In this document: positions 6,158 through 12,026 of the stretch, in pieces
How the letters are laid out: every line of letters starts with the position of its first letter
How positions within the stretch are numbered: the stretch's first letter is position 1
Assembly: GCA_031255275.1 (NCBI GenBank)
Contig: JAIRSV010000113.1
Coordinates: 1-12,026 of the forward strand
DNA length: 12,026 bases
Reading direction: 5' to 3'
From: Proteiniphilum sp.
Lineage (GTDB): Bacteria > Bacteroidota > Bacteroidia > Bacteroidales > Dysgonomonadaceae
Notes under the pieces: model-generated
Databases searched by the model: none
Told to the model about the DNA's origin: nothing
Seen by the model: the letters and a program-made list of their open reading frames with translations, nothing else
Position numbers and translations under genes: made by a program

Positions 6158-8491
6158 ATGAATCGATTAAAGTATTCCATTTTATTACTATCTCTTTGTA
6201 TGTCAACATTCTCCGCCAAATCTCAACGAAACATCGATTTTGTAAATCCGATGGTAGGTACCGGGAGTATGGGACATACGTTTCCGGGAGCCTGCGCTCC
6301 TTTCGGTTTCGTACAGCTAAGTCCCGACACGGAAATGATTCCCCACAATATCGACGGGGTATACCAGCCGGACGCTTATCGCTATTGCGCCGGGTATCAG
6401 TATGGCGACGAAACAATCGTCGGTTTCAGTCACACGCATTTCAACGGTACGGGACACTCCGACCTGGGCGACATCCTTATTATGCCGGCGACCGGGGAGG
6501 TGAAACCTGACAGGGGTACTGCCCGGGATCCCGATAGCGGATACCGTTCGCGTTTCAGTCATGAGAACGAAAAGGCGGAAGTCGGATACTATTCGGTGCT
6601 GCTGGATGATTACGGCATACTGGCCGAGTTGACGGCGTCCGACCGTACCGGCGTCCACCGCTACACCTTTCCGGAAGGTACGGATACGGGACACGTGGTG
6701 CTCGATCTCGATTACGGGATTTACTATTACGAGGGCAAGACGCTGATGTCCAACCTGCGCGTGGAGGATTCCTGCACGCTCACGGGGTATCGCATCACGC
6801 GAGGATGGTCGCGTATGAATTATACCTGTTTCGCCGTGAAGTTTTCCAAACCCATCGTCAATTACGGTTGCCGCAACAGTGAGAAGGTGAAATACAGCGG
6901 ATTCTGGCGCAAATTTGATATGACGGATAATTTTCCCGAAATGTTCGGAACCCGTCTGACGGCATTTTTCGATTTCGATTTTTCCGACGGGCAGCCGCTC
7001 GAAATCCGTGTATCCCTCTCGCCCGTGGATTGCCTGGGGGCTATGAAGAATTTACAGGCGGAGACGGAAACGAAATCGTTTGACGAAATAAGGGAGGAGA
7101 CGCGGCAAAAATGGGAAAAGGAGTTGGGTTGTATTGATGTGGATGCCGATGATGACGTCAAAGCCGTCTTTTATACGGCGTTATACCATACGATGATCAA
7201 CCCTTCCGTCTACCAGGATGTGGACGGGCATTACCGGGGCATTGACCATAATATTCACCGGGCGGAAGAGGGAGAGGTCAATTACACGGTCTTTTCCGTC
7301 TGGGATACGTTTCGCGCACAGCATCCGCTGATGAACCTGATCAAGCCGGCTCGAAGCGAACAGTTCGTCAATTCCATGCTTCGCCATTACCGGCAAAGCG
7401 TACACGGGGCGTTGCCCGTCTGGTCGCACATGGGTAATGAGAACTGGTGCATGATCGGTTATCACTCGGTTTCGGTTGTTGCCGACGCTGTTGCCAAGGG
7501 GTTGAATATTGACAGGGGGCTGGCACTGGAGGCTTGCATGAACAGTTCCAATATAAATTATTACGACGGAACGGAAGAGTACCGGGAGTTGGGATATGTC
7601 CCTCTGGAAAAGAGCAGTTCGGCCGCATCCGTTACGCTGGAATATGCGTATGACGACTGGACGGTGTATGCCCTGAGCAACCGGCTGGGTTACGGGAAGG
7701 TGGCCGACGAGTATGCCGACCGTGCGCTGAATTACCGGAACATATTCGATTCCTCGCTGGGATTTGCCCGCCCGAAGCTGCAGGACGGGACGTTTAAGGA
7801 GGATTTCGTCCTGCTCGACACGCACGGTCAGGGATTTATCGAGGGAAATACGTGGAACTATTCGTTCTTCGTACCTCACGACGTGAACGGGCTGATAGAG
7901 CAGATGGGGGGTGAAAAGCAGTTTATCCTCCGCCTGGATCTCCTGTTTACGATGGATCTTCCGGAAAAGTATTTCGAGCATACGGAAGATATTAATGAGG
8001 AGGGGCTGATGGGGAATTATGTGCATGGAAACGAGCCGAGCCATCATATACCATATCTGTATAAGTGGACGGGCAAGCCCTGGGAAACTGAGTTGCGGCT
8101 GCACGCCATCATGAGGCGGATGTACAGGAACAGGATCGACGGACTGTCGGGGAATGATGACTGTGGCCAGATGTCTGCCTGGTATATCTTCTCCTCGATG
8201 GGATTTTATCCCGTCTGCCCCGGATCGGACCAGTATGTCATCGGCTCTCCGCTGCTGAAAGAGGCCGTTATCCGACTCGAAAACGGGGGGGTATTTACCA
8301 TGAAGACCGAAAATTATGATGCCGAACGCAATGTGTATGTGAAGTCTGTAAGACTAAACGGAGTCCCTTACGAGAAACATTTTATTACCCACTCTGACGT
8401 GACGGACGGAGGTGAACTGGTCTTTGAAATGAGCGACAAGCCGAACAAAAAATCCGCTTCTTGGCAAAAACCCTATTCATTCACGCACTGA
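6158..8491 (+). CDS. GH92 family alpha-mannosidase, secreted
   Basis: Calcium-dependent, inverting exo-alpha-mannosidase of family GH92 (777 residues, normal length), the family that trims mannose from N-glycans and yeast mannan. A signal peptide spans about residues 1-23 (hydrophobic SILLLSLCMSTF, no proper lipobox). The N-terminal beta-sandwich shows NPMVGTGSMGHTFPGACAPF (30-49), VQLSPDT and YCAGYQYGDETIVGFSHTHF. The (alpha/alpha)6 domain contains VWDTFRAQHP (381-390), GQGFIEGNTWNYSFFVPHD (with E562, likely general acid by comparison with family spacing), GNEPSHHIPYLY (624-635) and GNDDCGQMSAWY (665-676, D667/D668 as the catalytic base region). Linkage preference is not decided. It heads a plus-strand set with the metallopeptidase 16 bases on. 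No convincing TAnnTTTG promoter was found in 6029-6157; a weak TACATTCG lies at 6036-6043. Confidence 0.95.
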   Translation: MNRLKYSILLLSLCMSTFSAKSQRNIDFVNPMVGTGSMGHTFPGACAPFGFVQLSPDTEMIPHNIDGVYQPDAYRYCAGYQYGDETIVGFSHTHFNGTGHSDLGDILIMPATGEVKPDRGTARDPDSGYRSRFSHENEKAEVGYYSVLLDDYGILAELTASDRTGVHRYTFPEGTDTGHVVLDLDYGIYYYEGKTLMSNLRVEDSCTLTGYRITRGWSRMNYTCFAVKFSKPIVNYGCRNSEKVKYSGFWRKFDMTDNFPEMFGTRLTAFFDFDFSDGQPLEIRVSLSPVDCLGAMKNLQAETETKSFDEIREETRQKWEKELGCIDVDADDDVKAVFYTALYHTMINPSVYQDVDGHYRGIDHNIHRAEEGEVNYTVFSVWDTFRAQHPLMNLIKPARSEQFVNSMLRHYRQSVHGALPVWSHMGNENWCMIGYHSVSVVADAVAKGLNIDRGLALEACMNSSNINYYDGTEEYRELGYVPLEKSSSAASVTLEYAYDDWTVYALSNRLGYGKVADEYADRALNYRNIFDSSLGFARPKLQDGTFKEDFVLLDTHGQGFIEGNTWNYSFFVPHDVNGLIEQMGGEKQFILRLDLLFTMDLPEKYFEHTEDINEEGLMGNYVHGNEPSHHIPYLYKWTGKPWETELRLHAIMRRMYRNRIDGLSGNDDCGQMSAWYIFSSMGFYPVCPGSDQYVIGSPLLKEAVIRLENGGVFTMKTENYDAERNVYVKSVRLNGVPYEKHFITHSDVTDGGELVFEMSDKPNKKSASWQKPYSFTH

Positions 8492-8507
8492 ATTATTTGA
8501 AACAAAT

Positions 8508-9299
8508 ATGAAAACCGAAACTGTATTGCCGGCTCTTATGCTGCTGGTGCTGTGTTTTATGAGTCCCTTTTCCGGCGCGTTTTCGCAGGAGAGAGTCAGT
8601 GACTGGTCGCGCTTCCGGTATCCCGAAGTAAATTTTGTGAACCGCGCCGAAGGTACCAAAGGGTGGGAGATCTATAACCGTATTATCCCCGATCCCGGAA
8701 AATATATCGGGGCAACCGTGCTGGAGGTTGTCAAAACGCTGTACTGGAGCGAAAAAGATTCGATCCCCGATGTGCGGAAGATCAATTATGCGCTGAGGAA
8801 CGTGGATGGCATTTCGGCCAAAGGCGGCGCTCCCCCGGAGATAACGATCTTTTACAGTTCGCGCTGGGTCGAAAAGGCGGGACTGGTCGGCGGAGACGGG
8901 AAGATCCTGTTCGAGACGCGGGGAGTTCTGCTTCACGAACTGACGCACGGTTTCCAGCTCGAACCGCAGGGTATAGGGACATACGGTGACGGCGGCGAAT
9001 TTTGGATTTTTATCGAAGGGATGGCCGACGCGGTGCGCATCCGTAACAACGGATTTCCGCAAGGTAACCGCAAACCGGGCGGAAGCTGGAGGGACGGGTA
9101 TCAGCGTACGGGTTATTTTCTGGACTGGCTTACGGCGAAAGATCCCGATTTTCTCCGCAAATTCAACAGATCCGCCCTCGACGTAGTTCCCTGGGGATTC
9201 GACAAGGCCATTAAGCACATCCTGGGAGAGCGCTGCAGCGTGGACGCACTCTGGGATGAATATCAGGAGTATCTGCTGACGCAGCAGGCGGCCGAATAA
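8508..9299 (+). CDS. Basic secretory protein-family zinc metallopeptidase, secreted
   Basis: A 263-residue exported protein matching the pattern of the plant-type basic secretory protein family, which also occurs in Bacteroidota. A signal peptide covers about residues 1-27, ending SGAFSQ. The zinc site HELTH (H143, E144, H147) is followed by GFQLEP and then FWIFIEGMADAVR, where E170 or D174 is the probable third ligand, and by WRDGYQRTGYFLDWL (194-208), the family's tail motif. The predicted role is cleavage of proteins outside the cytoplasm. It starts 16 bases after the GH92 stop, so the two are almost certainly cotranscribed, and a combined attack on mannosylated glycoprotein (sugar and peptide) is a reasonable inference. 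The peptidase activity of the family is inferred from HExxH; substrate unknown. Confidence 0.87.
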   Translation: MKTETVLPALMLLVLCFMSPFSGAFSQERVSDWSRFRYPEVNFVNRAEGTKGWEIYNRIIPDPGKYIGATVLEVVKTLYWSEKDSIPDVRKINYALRNVDGISAKGGAPPEITIFYSSRWVEKAGLVGGDGKILFETRGVLLHELTHGFQLEPQGIGTYGDGGEFWIFIEGMADAVRIRNNGFPQGNRKPGGSWRDGYQRTGYFLDWLTAKDPDFLRKFNRSALDVVPWGFDKAIKHILGERCSVDALWDEYQEYLLTQQAAE

Positions 9300-9301
9300 T
9301 C

Positions 9302-9338
9302 GCCGGATACCGGCTTTCTCCGCGCCGCACTGTGCGGC
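9302..9338 (+). repeat. Two GC-rich palindromes between the metallopeptidase gene and fucU
   Basis: GCCGG-ATA-CCGGC (9302-9314) begins 3 bases after the stop codon and is followed by TTTCT. GCCGCAC-T-GTGCGGC (9324-9338) is a perfect 7-bp inverted repeat around one base. Together they could attenuate or stabilise the transcript before fucU, or be part of the GC-rich palindrome family seen further right. The T-run is too short for a confident terminator call. Confidence 0.6.
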
Positions 9339-9382
9339 AGGGGTGTAATGCAGTATATGGACAATTAATAACGAAAACGACT

Positions 9383-9817
9383 ATGCTGAAAGGAATTTCA
9401 CCGCTGATCAGTCCCGACCTGCTGGCCGTACTGGCGCGTATGGGGCACGGAGACGAAATCGTTCTTGCCGATGCGCATTTTCCCGGAGAATCGCTCAACG
9501 GCAGGGTACTGCGTGCCGACGGGATCCGTATCCCCGACCTGCTGACGGCAATCCTTCCCTTATTCGAGCTGGATACTTACGTCCCGCATCCGCTGGTGAT
9601 GATGGCGGCTGTGGAGGGCGACAGGCTCGACCCCGATGTGGAAAGGGCGTATATGGAAAGTATCCGCATCACGAATCCCGGTGTGGCTCCCGTGGAACGG
9701 ACAGGCCGCCAGGCCTTCTACGAACGGACAAGATCGGCTTTTGCCGTGGTAATTACGGGCGAAACGGCCAAATACGGAAATATTATTTTGAAAAAGGGCG
9801 TTACCCCCACTTCTTAG
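9383..9817 (+). CDS. fucU: L-fucose mutarotase (FucU/RbsD family)
   Basis: Cytoplasmic sugar mutarotase interconverting the alpha and beta anomers of L-fucose so that fucose isomerase receives its preferred form. The sequence MLKGISPLISPDLLAVLARM and GHGDEIVLADAHFP is characteristic of FucU, with catalytic-type H22 at the expected place, and ERTRSAFAVVITGETAKYGN is the C-terminal signature. The frame is open from an ATG at 9332, but starting at 9383 gives 144 residues, close to the usual 140, and family homology begins at MLK. It stands 83 bases after the metallopeptidase gene with two palindromes between, so it may be cotranscribed or separate. No fucose isomerase, kinase, aldolase or permease is in the window. 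RbsD (ribose pyranase) is the alternative family member, less likely from the N-terminal motif. Confidence 0.9.
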   Translation: MLKGISPLISPDLLAVLARMGHGDEIVLADAHFPGESLNGRVLRADGIRIPDLLTAILPLFELDTYVPHPLVMMAAVEGDRLDPDVERAYMESIRITNPGVAPVERTGRQAFYERTRSAFAVVITGETAKYGNIILKKGVTPTS

Positions 9818-9826
9818 CTCCCCGCC

Positions 9827-9846
9827 CCCCTCTCAAGCAAGAGGGG
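9827..9846 (+). terminator. Hairpin after fucU
   Basis: CCCCTCT (9827-9833) pairs with AGAGGGG (9840-9846) around CAAGCA, ten bases past the fucU stop. It is GC-rich and stable but has no T-run behind it, so it may be a weak or factor-assisted terminator or an mRNA end-stabilising stem. Confidence 0.45.
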
Positions 9847-9868
9847 AGTATGCGCAATCGCGCACCGG

Positions 9869-9886
9869 AAGCGGACTTCTCCGCTT
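9869..9886. repeat. GC-rich hairpin, REP-like
   Basis: AAGCGGA (9869-9875) and TCCGCTT (9880-9886) form a perfect 7-bp stem with a CTTC loop. A second imperfect dyad, CTTTGC ... GCGAAAG, follows directly (about 9884-9902). Similar GC-rich dyads recur at 9302-9338, 10039-10051 and 10793-10839. Confidence 0.5.
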
Positions 9887-10052
9887 TGCTGCGCTGCGAA
9901 AGTTCTTTTTTACAGGAAACTTCCTGACATTTGCCAACGCTTCATGACAAATGACACGTGCGTATTTATCTACAGAATAAACCTTTCTTTAATTCATTTA
10001 AATGGTAACTCGGAGACTGCATATTTCTTTCGCGGGAACCGGCTTCGCCGGC

Positions 10053-10081
10053 GAAACTTTACGCTGTAGCGGCAAGGTTTC
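10053..10081 (+). other. Stem-loop at the left edge of the 21-bp array
   Basis: GAAACTTT (10053-10060) pairs with AAGGTTTC (10074-10081) in the first repeat unit (one wobble), with a GC/GC pair further in and a TGTA loop. Every unit carries AARGTTTC, so this single inverted copy could pair with any of them. Confidence 0.4.
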
Positions 10082-10237
10082 CGAGTACACCGGCAAGGTT
10101 TCCGAGTGCACCGGCAAAGTTTCCGAGTGCACCGGCAAAGTTTCCGAGTGCACCGGCAAGGTTTCCGAGTGCACCGGCAAAGTTTCCGAGTACACCGGCA
10201 AGGCTTCCGAGTGCACTGGCAAAGTCTCCGGACTTGC
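10070..10237. repeat. Tandem array of seven 21-bp units plus one degenerate unit
   Basis: Units start at 10070, 10091, 10112, 10133, 10154, 10175 and 10196, each CGGCAARGTTTCC then GAGTRCAC with no spacers; an eighth (10217-10237) keeps about 14 bases and then diverges. Only the A/G at unit position 7, the G/A before CAC, and a T-to-C in unit 7 vary. Each unit holds a perfect GTGCAC palindrome and an imperfect dyad CGGcAAAgTTTcCG. The period equals two turns of B-DNA and seven codons. On the plus strand it would code heptads GKVSECT inside an open frame at 10002-10241; on the minus strand open frames would code SETLPVH and CTRKPCR heptads. It is not CRISPR: there are no spacers. Coding, RNA or protein-binding function is undecided. 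Confidence 0.92.
10219..10237 (+). other. Stem-loop closing the right edge of the array
   Basis: GCAAAGTC (10219-10226) pairs with GACTTGC (10231-10237), 7 pairs with one bulged A and a TCCG loop. The divergence of the eighth repeat unit is what creates the second arm. TAAAAGGG follows, with no T-run. Confidence 0.45.
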
Positions 10238-10310
10238 ATAAAAGGGATATAGCTGACTAAACAGCGGTATCAAGGGTATTCCGACCCTGACCGTATACGA
10301 CGGGGCGAGC

Positions 10311-10820
10311 GTGATTTGGCTTCGGGCTAAATTGATTGTCTCCATGCTGCTGAATTTAACCATGCCGGCGCTGATCGGACTGCTGCTGTTCAGACCTGAA
10401 CGGAAAAAGATGGCGCCCGTTGCGGTTTTACTCATCGTACTGATCGCTGCCGGCATCGTTATAACCCATGTTTGTACGGTGATTGTTCTGGATGATGCCT
10501 GGGATGTCTGGCCGTTTGCAGTCATTGAGAATATTGCCTTTATCCTGCTGGCGGCGCACTGTTTGCCGGGGTGTATGGGAAGAAGATCAGTTTCAAGGAA
10601 AAAAGGGAAAGGAGAAACAGGGCTATCTGTTGACCTGGGGAGCGGTGTGCGACCTCGACAGTTCTGTTTTTTTCTCCTTCGGGGGATGGGAGAAAACGTA
10701 TTATCTCTATTATTCGAAAGATTCGTACCGGACAATTCTGATCGACCCTGAATACGCGGAAGGCGATAAAAAAACTTTGCAGAGGTGCTGCTGCTTCGTC
10801 GCGCTCCGATGTGCGAATAA
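10311..10820 (+). pseudogene. Remnant of a small membrane-protein gene, frameshifted at homopolymers
   Basis: Three frames each hold a protein-like piece. Frame A (GTG at 10311 or ATG at 10344, to about 10571) codes two or three membrane helices, around LLNLTMPALIGLLLF, APVAVLLIVLIAAGIVI and AVIENIAFILLAA. At the GGGG run 10568-10571, one extra G would continue into VYGKKISFKEK. At the A6 run 10599-10604, one extra A would continue into KQGYLLTWGAVCDLDSS and FFSFGGWEKTYYLYYSKD, a convincing soluble segment. At the A7 run 10768-10774, one more A would end in NFAEVLLLRRAPMCE with a stop at 10818-10820. A single deletion in the A6 run also joins pieces one and three. No family was recognised. 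The frame is also open leftward to 10260. Decay, sequencing error in homopolymers, or two real small genes are the alternatives; neighbouring genes are intact. Confidence 0.5.
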
Positions 10821-10839
10821 CGCGCGGAGCGCGCGAAGC
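10793..10839 (-). terminator. Long GC-rich hairpin downstream of rnfA
   Basis: GCTTCG-T-CGCGCTCCG (10793-10808) pairs with CGGAGCGCG-CGAAGC (10825-10839): 15 pairs and one bulged T, with further GCG/CGC pairing inside the loop. It begins 11 bases past the rnfA stop on the minus strand, so it can serve as the Rnf operon's 3' end; a run of seven T (minus strand, 10774-10768) lies about 18 bases beyond, too far for a textbook terminator. It could equally be a REP-like element, since it overlaps the end of the broken plus-strand gene. Confidence 0.5.
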
Positions 10840-10850
10840 GACGGGTAACG

Positions 10851-11435
10851 TTATTTGAACACCTGGTCGATCCCGGAGAATCCCATAAACGCCATCGCCA
10901 TGATGCCTGCCGTAATCAGGGCGAGCGGTATTCCCTTCATGGCTGCGGGCACCCTGGTGAGCGCCAGTTGCTCGCGGATACTCGAAAAGATAATCAGCGC
11001 CATAGCGTAACCAATGGCGGTGGATACTGCGTAGATAACCGATTGCATCAGGTTATAATCCTTCTGTATCACCAGGATCGCCACGCCGAGGATCACGCAG
11101 TTGGTGGTGATCAGCGGCAGAAATACGCCCAGCGCCTGGTAGAGCGCCGGAGAGATTTTCTTGAGTACGATTTCCACCATCTGCACCAGCGCCGCGATCA
11201 CGAGGATGAAAGAGATGGTTTGCAGGTATCCCAGCCCGAAGGGTTCCAGAATACCCTTTTGCAGAAGGAAGGTGACGATGGTGGCAATGGTGAGTACAAA
11301 CGTGACGGCCAGCCCCATGCCGATGGCCGTATCCACTTTTTTCGATACGCCCAAAAACGGGCAAATGCCCAGAAACTGTGATAGTACTACATTATTTACA
11401 AAAATGGCTACGATAATGATTCCGATAATTTCCAT
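10851..11435 (-). CDS. rnfA: Rnf electron transport complex subunit A (RnfA/RsxA)
   Basis: Integral membrane subunit of the Rnf complex, which couples electron flow between ferredoxin and NAD to ion pumping across the inner membrane. The 194-residue protein has six membrane helices. FVNNVVLSQFLGICPFLGVSK (12-32) is the RnfA form, distinct from NqrE, and TTNCVILG (110-117) is its pseudo-symmetric repeat; C25 and C113 are the cysteines expected to help hold the [2Fe-2S] cluster shared with RnfE. It starts 12 bases after rnfE, and as last gene of the rnfBCDGEA order it ends the operon. A GC-rich hairpin follows the stop. Identification is firm. Confidence 0.96.
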   Translation of the reverse strand: MEIIGIIIVAIFVNNVVLSQFLGICPFLGVSKKVDTAIGMGLAVTFVLTIATIVTFLLQKGILEPFGLGYLQTISFILVIAALVQMVEIVLKKISPALYQALGVFLPLITTNCVILGVAILVIQKDYNLMQSVIYAVSTAIGYAMALIIFSSIREQLALTRVPAAMKGIPLALITAGIMAMAFMGFSGIDQVFK

Positions 11436-11447
11436 AACTTCCGGTGT

Positions 11448-12026
11448 TTAGTTGGTTCCTTCTTTTTTCTTTTGAAGCTTGTTGAAAATGGCGATCAGGT
11501 ATCCCAGCGCGATGAAAGCGCCCGGCGCCAGCACGAATATCAGCGAACCGAACTGTTCGGGATAAACGTTCAGCGAGAATATCTTCCCGTTACCCAGCAG
11601 TTCGCGCACGGCGCCCAGCAGCGAGAGGGCAAGGGTAAAACCCAGTCCTATGACCACTCCGTCGAAGATTGAGGCGATTACGCCGTTCTTTGACGCGAAC
11701 GATTCCGCGCGACCCAGTACGATACAGTTTACCACAATCAGCGGGATAAATATGCCCAGGCTGTCGGCCAGCGCAGGCACATACGCGTTCATCAGCATCT
11801 CGATGATCGTCACAAAGGTTGCGATTACCACGATATAGGCCGGGATGCGTACCATGTCGGGAATCAGATTCTTCAGCATCGAAATCACCGCGTTGGAGCA
11901 GATCAGTACAAACATGGTCGCCAGCCCCATGCTCATGCCGTTGATGGCTGAACTGGTGGTGGCCAGCGTGGGACACATCCCGAGCAGCAGTACGAAAATG
12001 GGATTTTCCTTACTAATGCCGTTGAT
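11448..12026 (-). CDS. rnfE: Rnf electron transport complex subunit E (RnfE/RsxE), N-terminus cut by window edge
   Basis: Membrane subunit of Rnf, homologous to RnfA and inserted in the opposite sense. The frame is open to the right edge, giving 192 residues; the visible start NGISKENPIFVLLLGMCPTL aligns with the family a few residues after its initiator, so about 5-10 residues are missing. The Met at 11978 is internal (GMCP). C18 (LGMCP) and C101 (VNCIVLGRAES) of the visible part are the expected iron-sulfur ligands opposite RnfA's pair. Six helices are visible, then a lysine-rich end KLQKKKEGTN. rnfA follows after 12 bases. NqrD is the paralogous alternative, excluded by the adjacent RnfA-type sequence. 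Confidence 0.95.
   Translation of the reverse strand: MNGISKENPIFVLLLGMCPTLATTSSAINGMSMGLATMFVLICSNAVISMLKNLIPDMVRIPAYIVVIATFVTIIEMLMNAYVPALADSLGIFIPLIVVNCIVLGRAESFASKNGVIASIFDGVVIGLGFTLALSLLGAVRELLGNGKIFSLNVYPEQFGSLIFVLAPGAFIALGYLIAIFNKLQKKKEGTN

Larger units (their letters stand above)
9818..10310. other. Gene-poor stretch with palindromes and a tandem array
   Basis: No convincing protein gene was found. From left to right it holds the fucU 3' hairpin, a small GCGC-AATC-GCGC inverted repeat (about 9852-9863), a hairpin with 7-bp stem AAGCGGA/TCCGCTT (9869-9886), an AT-rich segment at about 9905-10010, a CCGGC-TTC-GCCGG hairpin (10039-10051), the 21-bp array (10070-10237), and about 70 bases of unremarkable sequence. 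An open frame 10002-10241 runs through the array; it is described with the repeat because its coding status is open. Confidence 0.6.

Noticed and set aside
7181..8104. A 307-codon minus-strand open frame
   Set aside because: Antisense to the middle of the GH92 gene; no recognisable motif.
10070..10237. CRISPR array
   Set aside because: Units abut directly with no spacers, and no cas genes are present.
10260..10310. Thioredoxin-like fragment (GIKGIPTLTVYDG)
   Set aside because: Only a dozen residues resemble the cis-proline region; no CxxC motif or other thioredoxin segment is present nearby.
9998..10735. A 245-codon minus-strand open frame through the array and the broken gene
   Set aside because: Serine/threonine-rich low-complexity translation, no recognisable domain, antisense to the more protein-like plus-strand pieces; openness over the array follows from the 21-bp period.

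Overview
The window looks like a chromosomal piece of a Bacteroidales bacterium (phylum Bacteroidota). The grounds are promoters matching the Bacteroidota -7 consensus TAnnTTTG, almost no Shine-Dalgarno sequences, a GH32 enzyme with the Bacteroidota-type N-terminal domain, a secreted GH92 mannosidase, and a terminal rnfE-rnfA pair. Genus is not resolved; nothing seen excludes Parabacteroides or Dysgonomonadaceae relatives.

Layout. (1) 1-5256, minus strand: a closely packed set reading rhomboid protease, second rhomboid with a long cytoplasmic tail, membrane-anchored endonuclease/exonuclease/phosphatase protein, queD, queE, then a GH32 fructan hydrolase that runs off the left edge. Three of the junctions overlap by 17-20 bases, so the first five genes probably form one operon; GH32 follows after 39 bases. 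(2) 5257-6028, plus strand: a short divergent promoter region, an HU-family DNA-binding protein with a clear promoter and a strong terminator, then tRNA-Lys(CTT) with its own promoter and hairpin. (3) 6158-9817, plus strand: a glycoprotein-degradation set of secreted GH92 alpha-mannosidase, secreted basic-secretory-protein-type metallopeptidase and FucU L-fucose mutarotase, with no SusC/SusD genes in view. (4) 9818-10850: a gene-poor stretch of about 1 kb with GC-rich hairpins, an array of seven 21-bp units with a degenerate eighth, and the remains of a small membrane-protein gene broken at homopolymers. (5) 10851-12026, minus strand: rnfA and most of rnfE, the last two genes of an Rnf electron-transport operon that begins beyond the right edge.

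Function. The housekeeping parts are membrane proteolysis, the first steps of queuosine synthesis (QueD, QueE), nucleoid structure (HU) and energy conservation (Rnf). The carbohydrate parts point to life on fructans and on mannose- and fucose-bearing glycans. The least explained part is 9818-10850. Its 21-bp array has a period of two DNA helical turns, is bounded by a hairpin at each end, and stays open in more than one reading frame on both strands, so protein, RNA and DNA-site explanations all remain possible.
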